From: Atopobium sp. oral taxon 416
GTDB taxonomy: Bacteria; Actinomycetota; Coriobacteriia; Coriobacteriales; Atopobiaceae
Length of the DNA stretch: 64,000 nucleotides
Reading direction: 5' to 3'
NCBI RefSeq assembly: GCF_018128285.1
Contig: NZ_CP072380.1
Span: 1,302,001-1,366,000, forward strand
The notes beneath the pieces are model-generated. The model did no database searches, was not told the DNA's origin, and saw only the letters and a list, made by a program, of their open reading frames with translations. Positions 9,606 to 17,738 of the stretch are shown here, one piece after another. Numbering within the stretch: the stretch's first letter is position 1; every line of letters starts with the position of its first letter. The position numbers and the translations under genes were made by a program.

Positions 9606-9956
9606 CTATGATTCCCTATAGTCAACCAGCAGGCTTGAAAGTATCCAGAATACGACGGAAATTGAGGCAATCGACGAAGAGACGATCGCGAAGAAGAGCG
9701 AAACCGTCGCAGCGAACTGTGCCTGTGCTATCGGGGCCGTAAGATTTTGCACTGAGGAAGAGTAGGTTGCCTGTGCTGATGGGGTGACTGACTCAATGCC
9801 TCCATATACCAGCATGCAGAGTGCGATGGTTGCGACAATAATACTGATGATCGCAATGACTATGGCTCTCAGTTTGAATGACTGTAATTTTGAGCGCTTG
9901 GCGTCGGCCTTGACGATAGATTCCTGTCCGGTTTGATCATCTGTTTGACTCTTCAT
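9606..9956 (-). CDS. Small two-helix membrane protein of unknown function
   Basis: This 116-residue product has a charged, disordered-looking N-terminus (residues 1-30), a hydrophobic helix at about 31-52, a polar Ser/Thr/Gln-rich linker, and a second long hydrophobic segment at about 82-112. I do not recognise the family. The start ATG at 9956 has a GGAGAG site just upstream. The IS1634-type element sits about 30 bp upstream and has separated the gene from its original 5' region. The element's transposase frame also runs straight into this gene, so a fused product is possible. It is convergent with the U32 gene across 145 bp. Confidence 0.6.
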   Translation of the reverse strand: MKSQTDDQTGQESIVKADAKRSKLQSFKLRAIVIAIISIIVATIALCMLVYGGIESVTPSAQATYSSSVQNLTAPIAQAQFAATVSLFFAIVSSSIASISVVFWILSSLLVDYRES

Positions 9957-9986
9957 GGCTCTCTCCATTCTTATTGGTACAGTTCG

Positions 9987-10012
9987 CCCATTGAGACGAT
10001 GCAGGTAGTATA
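9987..10012. repeat. Left copy of a 26-bp direct repeat (target duplication of the IS1634-type element)
   Basis: The sequence beginning CCCATTGAGACGATGCAGG is repeated perfectly at 12001-12026, flanking the element on both sides. IS1634 and IS1549 relatives are known for unusually long, variable target duplications, which fits a 26-bp repeat. Confidence 0.85.
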
Positions 10013-10013
10013 C

Positions 10014-11828
10014 CGGACTTTGGTTTTTCGATCCCCGATATGGTGCTATGAGGCCCTTCAGTCGCGCTTCCTGCCGGCAGAGGGGCCTTTCCCTTCGCCG
10101 CGCAGCATGGGCGAGCGTGCAGGAGGAGATCGCCTTCACGTCGCCCTCGGTGAGGTTGAAGTGAAGCAGCGGCAGCCCTGTCCTTGACGCCAGCTCCTCG
10201 ATGATGGGGCTTCTCCTGGATATGTTGGCATACCTCCTCTCCGAGGTGCGGCACACATCGAGGCCGCGACAGAGCCCCATGATGTCTCTGGAGGAGAACT
10301 TATCTCCCAGCACCTTCATCTGCAGGAGCCTCATGAGCAGGACCGCGATGTAGCAGACGAGGAAGTGGCCCGATATCGTGCTCTGCCTCTGAAGGTAGAC
10401 AGGCCTCGCATCGAGCTCGGACTTCATCACCCTGAAGCTCTCCTCGATCCTCCAGAGCCTGTGGTAGGTGCTGTATATGGCCAGGGGCTCCATCCTGGTC
10501 TCCGAGGTCACGATCATGCTGTAGCCGGCAAGGGCCCTGGCCTTCCTGATCGCCTCGTGGTTTAAGGTGGCCGCGACCTTCATGTCCTCCCTGAGCTCGC
10601 CCTCGGCGTCGACGGGGGAGAACGTGACATACTTCGCGCTGTCGCCGTAGTCGGACCTCTTCGCGGCTGCGGCCTTAAGCGACCTCGCCTTCTCCACCTG
10701 CCGGTCTATCTCGTATTTCTGCTTCCTGGCAAGAGATGGGCTGTACGTGACGACGCGCCTCTCGGGGAGGCTGACCTTCCTCTTCCTTCCGTCCTCTCCC
10801 TCTACCGTGTACTCGAAGTCGCCGTCCGCCATCTTGTAGCGAAACGATGTCTCGCCCTTCCCGTCGGCGACGTCCGTCCAGCCATCTCCCGAGAGCGCCC
10901 ACGTGCGCTCCTTGGCAGGGAGCGCCTTCACCGACTTCGAGAATATGTAGCCGTCCCCTGCAAGCACCGCCTCCGCGATGTTGGCTGCGCAGCTGAGCCC
11001 CTTGTCGGCGACCCTCACGGTCCTGCCGGATATGGAGCCCCTCTCCTTCATCTGGGCGATGCATCTCCCCAGCTGCGGCCTGTCGCTCTCGTTGCCGGGA
11101 AACAGGCTCATCGCCACCGGGATGCAGTTGGCGTCGAGGAGAAGACCCATCGCGACTGTCGGCTTCGGCCTGTGCTCCTTCGAGGGGCCCTTCCTCCTGA
11201 AGGAGTCCTTGCGGTCGATCTCGAAGTAGAAGTTCGTGCAATCGAAGTAGGCCAAGGACATGTCGTGGCCGAAGGCCTCCTCCACGTGCGCATTGTAGAT
11301 CTCGACGACCTTGTCGTACTCATCGCCCAGATAGGCGAGTCCGTCTCAGAGCTGGTCCAGCGTGAACTGCGCATCGATGCCCTCCATCTGGGGCAGCACG
11401 CCCTCGAATGTCCTGAGCTTCGAGCAGGGGGCGACGGCCCTCGCATAGACGAGCGAGGAGAGGAGATCGTGCAGCGAGAAGCGCAAGCCCGAGGGGGTTT
11501 GGAGCAGCGCCATGTCGCCTGCAGCTACAAGCGCCGTGTCCTCTGCCTTCAGGGCGAAGTGGCCGAGATGCCTCGTCGCCGGGACATCGGAGATCTCCCG
11601 CACCCTCTCCCTCTCCATGCCGGCCTTGCGCTCGGCATTCATGCGGGCCACCTCGCGCTTGTAATGGGAGACGGGATCGGCGATGCCCTTCTCCATCAGC
11701 GCGTCGGCATAGCCCAGCGCCTTCACGGACCTGTGCGCGGTATGCCTTCGCTCGGGGTCCCAGTGGCTCTCGTAGATCTGGAGATAAAGCCCCTTCTTGT
11801 TGCGCGTCTGCTTGAGGAAGTAGGCCAT
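10014..11828 (-). pseudogene. IS1634-type transposase with one in-frame TGA
   Basis: Translation starts at ATG 11828 behind GGGAG and reads AYFLKQTRNKKGLYLQIYES, typical of the family N-terminus. After about 160 residues, a TGA at 11346-11348 interrupts the sequence between DQL and DGLAYLGDEYDK. The same frame then continues for over 400 residues with DDE-type features, including FDCTNFYFEID, VADKGLS and the C-terminal YxxR/E region in YHRLWRIEESFRVMKSELD. The frame has no stop inside the element. It exits through the left inverted repeat and target duplication and runs into the downstream membrane protein gene. A single nonsense mutation is the simplest explanation. Programmed readthrough is possible but unsupported. 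Confidence 0.85.
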
Positions 11829-11914
11829 CTGCCACTCCCTGTCAACGTAAAGCACCATAGCACCATGTATATATTCTATCAGGGAGCGATTTCCGGATCA
11901 AGCATACAGGCATG

Positions 11915-11941
11915 AAAAAAGCCAGCTCAGGGCTGGCTTTT
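11915..11941. terminator. Hairpin terminator just inside the IS1634-type element
   Basis: Six A residues, the arm GCCAGC, a five-base loop, the arm GCTGGC and a run of T form a symmetrical terminator between the right inverted repeat and the transposase start. In this position it would block transcription entering from outside, a common way for insertion sequences to keep transposase low. Confidence 0.7.
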
Positions 11942-12000
11942 GCGGTTCCGGGCCATGTCCCGGGTCCTGAAGAATCGTGGTGCTAAACGCTAAAGACGGG

Positions 12001-12042
12001 CCCATTGAGACGATGCAGGTAGTATACGATGCAGGTAGTATA
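12001..12042. repeat. Right 26-bp target duplication and overlapping 16-bp tandem repeat
   Basis: Positions 12001-12026 repeat 9987-10012. Its last 16 bases (CGATGCAGGTAGTATA, 12011-12026) are repeated in tandem at 12027-12042. Read on the minus strand this gives two TATACT boxes 16 bp apart, a plausible original promoter region of the small membrane protein now separated from it by the element. The following stretch to 12256 is the pcrA upstream region, where I see no clear promoter. Confidence 0.75.
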
Positions 12043-12256
12043 GAGTGGAGTGTAGCGGCTACAGTATTGATGCAACTTTCTTGCTTTCACCTGGGCGATG
12101 GGTATTTATGCTTGGATGGTCAGCAGGGGTCCTGCATGAGTGATGCTTGGATGTGCGCCTTTTGCTTGAAGCCTGGCCGTTTTCCTTTTTTTCGTCGGTT
12201 CTGCCCGCTACACTTAACCTTCGGGAATATGACTTGTTTTTCAGGAGTTAGAGGAC

Positions 12257-14746
12257 ATGCTACTGACAGCGCATAATTATTATTCAAGCGACGATGTGAA
12301 TGAATCCGAAGGTGGACAGAACAAACCAGCCATCGACCTTTCGAGCCTGAACCCACAGCAGCGTGAAGCGGTGCTATGCACCAAGGGGCCGCTGCTGGTT
12401 CTTGCCGGGGCAGGCTCAGGTAAGACGCGGGTGCTGACGACTCGCATTGCACACGTGATTGCTGATGAGGGCGTCCGCCCCTGGCAGATCTTGGCCATCA
12501 CCTTCACCAACAAGGCTGCCAATGAGATGCGGGAACGTCTGCAGGCATTGGTTCCCGGTGGTATCCGTGGCATGTGGGTTTGCACCTTCCATGCAATGTG
12601 CGTCCGGATGCTGCGTGAGGACGGGGATCGGCTTGGCTATACGAGTCAGTTCTCTATCTACGATGACAGCGATTCAAAGCGCTTGATTACGGCGATCATG
12701 GACCGGATGGATATCGATAAGAAGCGCTATCCGGTCAATGCGATCCGTTCCAGGATCTCCAATGCGAAGAATGCACTGAGAAGCCCTGATGAGCTCTCTG
12801 CAAGCGACAATCCGCTCGATCAGAAAGCGGGTCGTGTCTACCGCGCCCTGGATCAGGAGCTTTCCCGCTCCAATGCGATGGACTTCGACGATCTGCTGCT
12901 CAACGCTTTGAAGCTGTTGCGGAACAATCCGGATGTCTTACAGCGCTATCAGCGCCGCTTCATCCAGATCAGCGTGGATGAGTATCAGGACACCAACGCG
13001 GTGCAGTATGCCCTGACCAATCTGCTTGCCTCGGCGCACTGCAACCTGATGGTCGTGGGCGACGATGACCAGAGCATCTACTCCTGGAGAGGCGCCGATA
13101 TCAGAAACATCCTCTCCTTCAAGAAGGACTATCCGGATGCCAAGATCGTCAAGCTGGAACAGAACTACCGTTCTACTGGGCATATCCTGCATGCTGCGAA
13201 TGCGGTGGTGGCCCACAACTCACACCGCACCGCAAAGAAGCTGTTTACCGACCGGGGAGATGGCGAGAAGGTCAGAGTTTACCAGGCTGCCGATGAGCGT
13301 GACGAAGGGCGTTGGGTCGGCGCAGAGATCGAGAAGCTCCATGACAAGGGGACGAGCTACAACGATGTGGCGGTCTTCTACCGCACCAATGCACAGTCCC
13401 GTGTACACGAGGATATGCTGCTGCGCGCCGGCGTTCCCTATAAGATCGTCGGAGGCACCCGCTTCTTTGACCGTGCGGAAATTAGAGATGTGATGGCATA
13501 CCTGAAGCTGGTTGTCAATCCCAACGACGATGTCAGCTGCGGCCGTGTGATCAATACTCCGCGCCGCGGTATCGGCTCCACCTCGATTGCCAAGATTCAG
13601 GGGTACGCCACCAAGCAGGGCATCTCCTTCTTCAGCGCCTGTGAGGCCTGTGCGGGTGATGCTGGGGTCTTAGGCGCCCGTGCCCGCAATTCCCTTGCGA
13701 GCTTCGTCAATATCATCCACGAAGCACGCACCTATTCAGGCGAACTGGTCCAGGTCGTGCAGATGATCATCGATAAGACCGGACTGATCCAATCTTTGGA
13801 GGCAGAGCATACCGACGAGGCGGACAGTCGTATCGAAAACATCAAAGAGTTTTTCAGCGTAGCGAGTGACTTCGACGAGACGCACGATGACGCAGAGGCT
13901 ACACTTGAGAGCCTGAAGCAATTGGAAGAAGCCGGAGCGATCGACGCAGCGGAGGCAGGTACCCCTGATCAGCAGGAACCTGCAGCGCAGCCTTCGTCGA
14001 CGAATCCCGCAGCGCAGCCGCCGGCATCCGAACAGCTTCCTGCCTTCATGGAGTGGTTGGCACTTAGAAGCGATCTGGATGCGCTCTCCGGCTCCACAAG
14101 CGCGGTGACGCTCATGACCATACACTCGGCAAAAGGTCTGGAGTTCCCGGTCGTCTTTGTCGTGGGTATGGAGGAAGGCATCTTCCCGCACTCCGGCCAT
14201 GAGCAGGATCCGGCTGGATTGGAAGAGGAGCGCAGACTTGCCTATGTCGCGATCACCCGTGCACAGAAGCGGCTTTACCTTACCTATGCGGTGACGAGAC
14301 GCCAGTATGGTACGATGACCGCAAATCCGAAGAGTCGCTTTATCGATGAGATCCCGCGTGAGGATGTGGAGAATGTCGGTGTCGGATCACAAGGCTTCGG
14401 TGGCGTTGGTTGGGAGAAACGGGGAGACCGGCGTGGCACCTACGGTAGCGGACGAGGCTCCGAGGTCTACGGCGGGCATGTCTTTGGCTCCTATACGCGT
14501 TCCACCAATGCCGGCAATGCACAGACGCAAGGCCAGTACCTTGAATCCCAGCGTCTGGCTGACCAAACTAAGCGTAAGCGGGTAGCCTCAGAGCTCAAAA
14601 AGGGAGACAAGGTCACACACAAGATCTTTGGGCCCGGGGTGGTCCTCGCGGCTGACCAGGATACGGTGAGCGTGCACTTTGAACGGACCGGCAAGACCAA
14701 GAAGTTGATGAAAGGGTTTGCCCCCTTAGTGAAGATTGAGGGTTGA
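12257..14746 (+). CDS. pcrA: ATP-dependent DNA helicase PcrA/UvrD
   Basis: This 829-residue superfamily 1A helicase unwinds DNA 3' to 5' in nucleotide excision repair and in clearing recombination and transcription intermediates. Motif I is AGAGSGKT at residues 50-57. Motif II is DEYQDTN near 238, followed by GDDDQSIYSWRGAD (III), EQNYRST (IV), and late motifs in VVFVVGMEEGIFPH and ERRLAYVAITRAQ. The C-terminal tail with KKGDKVTHKIFGPGVV is the Tudor-like RNA polymerase-binding region typical of PcrA. A low-complexity Ala/Pro/Gln insert follows about residue 570. The start ATG follows AGGAG and GAGG. The MscS-type gene follows at once, so the two are probably one operon. Confidence 0.95.
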   Translation: MLLTAHNYYSSDDVNESEGGQNKPAIDLSSLNPQQREAVLCTKGPLLVLAGAGSGKTRVLTTRIAHVIADEGVRPWQILAITFTNKAANEMRERLQALVPGGIRGMWVCTFHAMCVRMLREDGDRLGYTSQFSIYDDSDSKRLITAIMDRMDIDKKRYPVNAIRSRISNAKNALRSPDELSASDNPLDQKAGRVYRALDQELSRSNAMDFDDLLLNALKLLRNNPDVLQRYQRRFIQISVDEYQDTNAVQYALTNLLASAHCNLMVVGDDDQSIYSWRGADIRNILSFKKDYPDAKIVKLEQNYRSTGHILHAANAVVAHNSHRTAKKLFTDRGDGEKVRVYQAADERDEGRWVGAEIEKLHDKGTSYNDVAVFYRTNAQSRVHEDMLLRAGVPYKIVGGTRFFDRAEIRDVMAYLKLVVNPNDDVSCGRVINTPRRGIGSTSIAKIQGYATKQGISFFSACEACAGDAGVLGARARNSLASFVNIIHEARTYSGELVQVVQMIIDKTGLIQSLEAEHTDEADSRIENIKEFFSVASDFDETHDDAEATLESLKQLEEAGAIDAAEAGTPDQQEPAAQPSSTNPAAQPPASEQLPAFMEWLALRSDLDALSGSTSAVTLMTIHSAKGLEFPVVFVVGMEEGIFPHSGHEQDPAGLEEERRLAYVAITRAQKRLYLTYAVTRRQYGTMTANPKSRFIDEIPREDVENVGVGSQGFGGVGWEKRGDRRGTYGSGRGSEVYGGHVFGSYTRSTNAGNAQTQGQYLESQRLADQTKRKRVASELKKGDKVTHKIFGPGVVLAADQDTVSVHFERTGKTKKLMKGFAPLVKIEG

Positions 14747-14747
14747 G

Positions 14748-15557
14748 ATGAATTTTAGTGATATTGGTCAATTCTTTGCCCCGGGGAGCATCGGGGGACG
14801 ATGTTTCTATTTGGCTTGTGCGATTGCGATCGCTTACCTGATCCAGACGATTGTTGTCAAAGCCCTGAACAAGGCATTTGATTCGACGCGTATTCCGGCA
14901 GCCTCGATCTTTATCAACATTATCAAAGGCCTGATTTGGATCTTTGCGTTGCTGGCAGTCCTACAGCCGGTCTTCGGCGTTGAACCTACCGCCTTTGTCG
15001 CCGCCCTAGGCGTCACCTCTGTGGTAATCTCCTTCGGCCTGCAGGATACGATCTCTAACATCATCAGCGGTCTTGGCCTCATGCTCGGCCAGGTTATCAA
15101 GCCGGGTGACCACATCCAAGTAGGGGACCTGGTCGGGGTCGTGCTCGATGTGACGTGGAGGCATACGCAGGTGTGTGACGTCTCAGGGTCAGTACAACTC
15201 ATCCCTAACTCTGTCTTGAATAAGACGGCAGTGACGATTCTCTCTGACTCTGCGGTGAGCCAGTGTACGGTACCGCTGTCCCTTACGGCGACCGGGGATA
15301 TCGATCACATCACCCAGGAGATTGTGAAGCGGGGACAGAGAGCCTTAGAGAGCTGGGAAGCCGAAGATGATAAGCCCTCAGTGCTGCTCAAAGGTTCCTC
15401 AGCCCTGGGCATAGAAGCGCAGGCAATATTCCATATCAAACAAAATAAGAGCGTCGATCAGGCACGGGATCGCGTCCTGCGCTCCCTGATCGGGGCTCCC
15501 TGGCTTATGAATCTCTCTGTTGAGGATACCGGTGCAGCCGCACCATCTAAAATCTAA
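14748..15557 (+). CDS. Small-conductance mechanosensitive channel (MscS family)
   Basis: MscS channels open when membrane tension rises and release solutes during osmotic downshock. The 269-residue protein has hydrophobic helices at about 10-35, 45-70 and a pore-lining helix in the segment AALGVTSVVISFGLQDTISN. The beta domain follows with GDHIQVGDLVGVVLDV and VQLIPNSVL, characteristic of the family. I choose ATG 14748, one base after the pcrA stop and behind GAGGG, over a TTG four codons upstream. Coupling to pcrA is likely. luxS follows after 14 bp. Confidence 0.9.
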   Translation: MNFSDIGQFFAPGSIGGRCFYLACAIAIAYLIQTIVVKALNKAFDSTRIPAASIFINIIKGLIWIFALLAVLQPVFGVEPTAFVAALGVTSVVISFGLQDTISNIISGLGLMLGQVIKPGDHIQVGDLVGVVLDVTWRHTQVCDVSGSVQLIPNSVLNKTAVTILSDSAVSQCTVPLSLTATGDIDHITQEIVKRGQRALESWEAEDDKPSVLLKGSSALGIEAQAIFHIKQNKSVDQARDRVLRSLIGAPWLMNLSVEDTGAAAPSKI

Positions 15558-15571
15558 GGATGCGAGGTCCT

Positions 15572-16060
15572 ATGGAAACCGTTCAAAGCTTTACGATCAA
15601 TCACCTGTTGCTGGAGCCCGGTGTCTACCTGTCACGCAGAGACAAGGACCCGGACACCGGCTGCATTGTCTCAACCTTTGACTTAAGGATGACTGCCCCG
15701 AACCGTGAGCCGGTCATGAATACCGCAGGCGTTCACGCGATCGAGCACTTAGGTGCGACATTTCTGAGAAACGACAATGAGTGGGGCTCCCGCATCATCT
15801 ACTTCGGGCCGATGGGATGCCGGACCGGCTTCTACCTCGTCGTCTTTGGGGACTATGAGTCCAAGGATATGGTGGACTTAGTGAAACGGCTCTTCGAGTT
15901 TATCGTAAACTTTGAAGGGGACATCCCAGGAGCGACGCCGAAGGACTGCGGTAACTGGCATGACTCTGACCTCAATGAGGCCAAATGGTGGTCAAAGCGC
16001 TATCTTGAGAAGACGCTTGATACCATTGATAGCAAACACCTCACCTATCCTGCGGCGTAA
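15572..16060 (+). CDS. luxS: S-ribosylhomocysteine lyase
   Basis: LuxS cleaves S-ribosylhomocysteine to homocysteine and the precursor of autoinducer-2. In the 162-residue protein the metal ligands are visible as HAIEH (His55 and His59) and Cys126 in DCGNW. The catalytic cysteine is Cys83 in GCRTG. The length matches the family. The ATG at 15572 has GAGG at good spacing, whereas an ATG four codons upstream directly abuts its AAGG. It is followed 21 bp later by mtn, which makes its substrate, so the two form an activated-methyl-cycle unit. Whether AI-2 is a signal or only a by-product here cannot be told. Confidence 0.96.
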   Translation: METVQSFTINHLLLEPGVYLSRRDKDPDTGCIVSTFDLRMTAPNREPVMNTAGVHAIEHLGATFLRNDNEWGSRIIYFGPMGCRTGFYLVVFGDYESKDMVDLVKRLFEFIVNFEGDIPGATPKDCGNWHDSDLNEAKWWSKRYLEKTLDTIDSKHLTYPAA

Positions 16061-16081
16061 GGAGAAGGAAGACACACGCAT

Positions 16082-16792
16082 ATGGCACAGGCAAAAGTCG
16101 GCATCATTGGGGCTATGGGCATTGAGGTCAACTACCTCAAAGGGCAGCTCAAGGATGCGAAAACCACCACGATCTCACAGCGCGATTTCTATGAGGGCAA
16201 GCTTGGAAGCACGGACGTCGTAGTTGTCGAGTGCGGCGTCGGTAAGGTAAATGCCGCTATGGTGGCGCAGACGCTCTGCGAGCGCTATAGGGTCACGCAT
16301 CTGATCAACACCGGTGTCGCGGGCTCCCTCAACAACGCAATCAACATCGGTGATATCGTCGTAGCGAAGGACGCTGTCCATCACGATATGGACGTCACCA
16401 ACTTAGGCTATAAGCCGGGTGAGGTCCCGGGCATCGGCTCTGTCGCGTTCCCGGCTGATAAGCACCTGCAGGAGTTGGCGCTCGAGGCGGTCAAGAACGT
16501 GGCCCCTGACATCGAGGGCTTCTCCGGCAGAGTTGCCTCAGGAGAGTTCTTCGTGAGATCCGATGAGAAGAAGCAGCGCATCATCGATACCTTCCATGCG
16601 GACTGCACCGAAATGGAAGGTGCTCCGATCGCGCAGGTTGCCTTCCTCAACAAGGTTCCGTTTGTGATTGTCCGTGCAATCTCCGATAAGGCAGACGGTT
16701 CCTCCTCGATGGACTACAGGACCTTTGAGAACAAGGCCGCTGAGCACTGTGCACAGATCGTCGAGTACCTGGTATCCCATCTGACTGACTAA
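16082..16792 (+). CDS. mtn: 5'-methylthioadenosine/S-adenosylhomocysteine nucleosidase
   Basis: Mtn (Pfs) removes adenine from S-adenosylhomocysteine and methylthioadenosine, giving the S-ribosylhomocysteine used by LuxS encoded just upstream. The 236-residue protein begins KVGIIGAMGIEVNYLK, the family N-terminus with its acidic substrate contact. The conserved CTEMEGAPIAQVAF supplies the Met-Glu pair that binds the ribose, and ISDKADGSS supplies the catalytic aspartate. It is cytoplasmic. A strong hairpin follows its stop and separates it from the convergent nitrilase gene. Confidence 0.95.
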   Translation: MAQAKVGIIGAMGIEVNYLKGQLKDAKTTTISQRDFYEGKLGSTDVVVVECGVGKVNAAMVAQTLCERYRVTHLINTGVAGSLNNAINIGDIVVAKDAVHHDMDVTNLGYKPGEVPGIGSVAFPADKHLQELALEAVKNVAPDIEGFSGRVASGEFFVRSDEKKQRIIDTFHADCTEMEGAPIAQVAFLNKVPFVIVRAISDKADGSSSMDYRTFENKAAEHCAQIVEYLVSHLTD

Positions 16793-16815
16793 CTTTAAAA
16801 CACCTGGTTCGAAAA

Positions 16816-16851
16816 CAGGGAGTTCAGCTCATATGTGAGCTGAACTCCCTG
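16816..16851. terminator. Bidirectional terminator between mtn and the nitrilase gene
   Basis: A perfect 16-bp stem with the loop TATG (arms from CAGGGAGTTCAGCTCA) lies between two convergent genes. On the minus strand it is followed by TTTTC, so it fits the nitrilase gene best. On the plus strand the tail is not T-rich. Confidence 0.8.
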
Positions 16852-16855
16852 CGTC

Positions 16856-17698
16856 TCACTGTTCGTAGTGATCGGGTCGCCGTTGCTGCAAATAGGGCCG
16901 CTTGGCGCGGGCAGCATCTGACTGCGCAAGATCGATCGTGGCCACAAAGAGGCTCTCTGCATCCTCCGCTTTGCCGATGATTTCACCGTCGGGGTTAATA
17001 ACGAGAGATTGGCCTGCAAAGGTCGGCCCCTCGGTGCTTTCCTGCGGGACCTCTTTGCCGCAACGGTTGCACAGCGCGATATAGCAGCCATTCTGGTAGG
17101 TGGCAGCACGTAGCTCCGCTTCGAAGATCCCGAGTGGCTCATCGGTCCGGTTGACCGCTGGTATGAGCACTAACTGGGCTCCTTGGAGTGCGACGCTGCG
17201 GATACTTTCCGGGAAGTGGCGGTCATAGCAGATTACAACTGCGATTTTTCCCCACGGCAGATCATAGGTGATAAAGCCGGAGGGGGAAGGGGCATAGTAG
17301 TCTCCCTCGAAAAAACCTTTATTCTGCGCCACGTGCACCATACGCGCGGGCTCTCCCGCGAGGGTACCGGTGTGATCGACAGTGATTGAGGTGTCGTAGG
17401 CGTTGCCATCGGGCCAGCGCATCCACAGGTTAAAGGAAGCAGCGATATCTTGAGAGTGGCATATCCCCAAAAGTTGAGCCACCTGAGGTGACTGAAACTC
17501 GAGGCACCATTGGTCAAGGCCGTCTCGATAGGGGGAATCCTCTCTGCGATAGGTCGGAAAAAACGGCGTGAGCTGAACCTCGGGGAACATGATCATGTCC
17601 GCGTCTGCGGCTTTTGCCTGGCGGATATAGGCTTCGGTGGTCTCCATGTTGTCGTTGAGTGAGGGGGATATATTCATCTGTGCAAGAGCAAGATGCAT
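16856..17698 (-). CDS. Carbon-nitrogen hydrolase (nitrilase superfamily), catalytic Lys apparently Arg
   Basis: This 280-residue protein has the nitrilase/amidase fold pattern: Glu40 in MFPE and the nucleophile Cys157 in VVICYDRHFPES. The third member of the Glu-Lys-Cys triad normally sits in a R/K-x-x-H segment about 35 residues before the cysteine. Here that segment reads ARMVHV, so the lysine seems to be Arg119. The following FFEGDYYAPSPSGF resembles a branch related to N-carbamoylputrescine amidases. Substrate is unknown. If the lysine is truly absent, activity may be reduced or altered. The gene is separate from the DUF349 gene upstream (40 bp) but on the same strand and possibly cotranscribed. 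Confidence 0.8.
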   Translation of the reverse strand: MHLALAQMNISPSLNDNMETTEAYIRQAKAADADMIMFPEVQLTPFFPTYRREDSPYRDGLDQWCLEFQSPQVAQLLGICHSQDIAASFNLWMRWPDGNAYDTSITVDHTGTLAGEPARMVHVAQNKGFFEGDYYAPSPSGFITYDLPWGKIAVVICYDRHFPESIRSVALQGAQLVLIPAVNRTDEPLGIFEAELRAATYQNGCYIALCNRCGKEVPQESTEGPTFAGQSLVINPDGEIIGKAEDAESLFVATIDLAQSDAARAKRPYLQQRRPDHYEQ

Positions 17699-17738
17699 GG
17701 GTGTTCCTTAACAATATTGGTAGTCGTGTAATTGTGGC

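Larger units (their letters stand above)
10013..12000 (-). mobile_element. IS1634-type insertion sequence (IS4 superfamily), about 1.99 kb
   Basis: The element lies exactly between the two 26-bp direct repeats. Its ends are imperfect inverted repeats: CCGGACTTTGGTTTTTCG on the left and, in reverse complement, CCCGTCTTTAGCGTTTAG on the right, with about 15 of 22 positions matching. It carries one transposase gene on the minus strand, broken by a single in-frame stop. A terminator-like hairpin sits just inside the right end. The perfect repeats and a single lesion suggest a fairly recent insertion. Confidence 0.85.

Noticed and set aside
11346-11348. TGA read as selenocysteine or tryptophan
   Set aside because: No selenocysteine-insertion hairpin or selenium genes are seen, other genes use TGA as stop, and transposases of this type are not known to need it.
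12011-12042. Tandem repeat as a CRISPR or minisatellite start
   Set aside because: Only two 16-bp units without spacers. It is part of a promoter-like region next to a target duplication. No CRISPR array or cas gene is present in the window.
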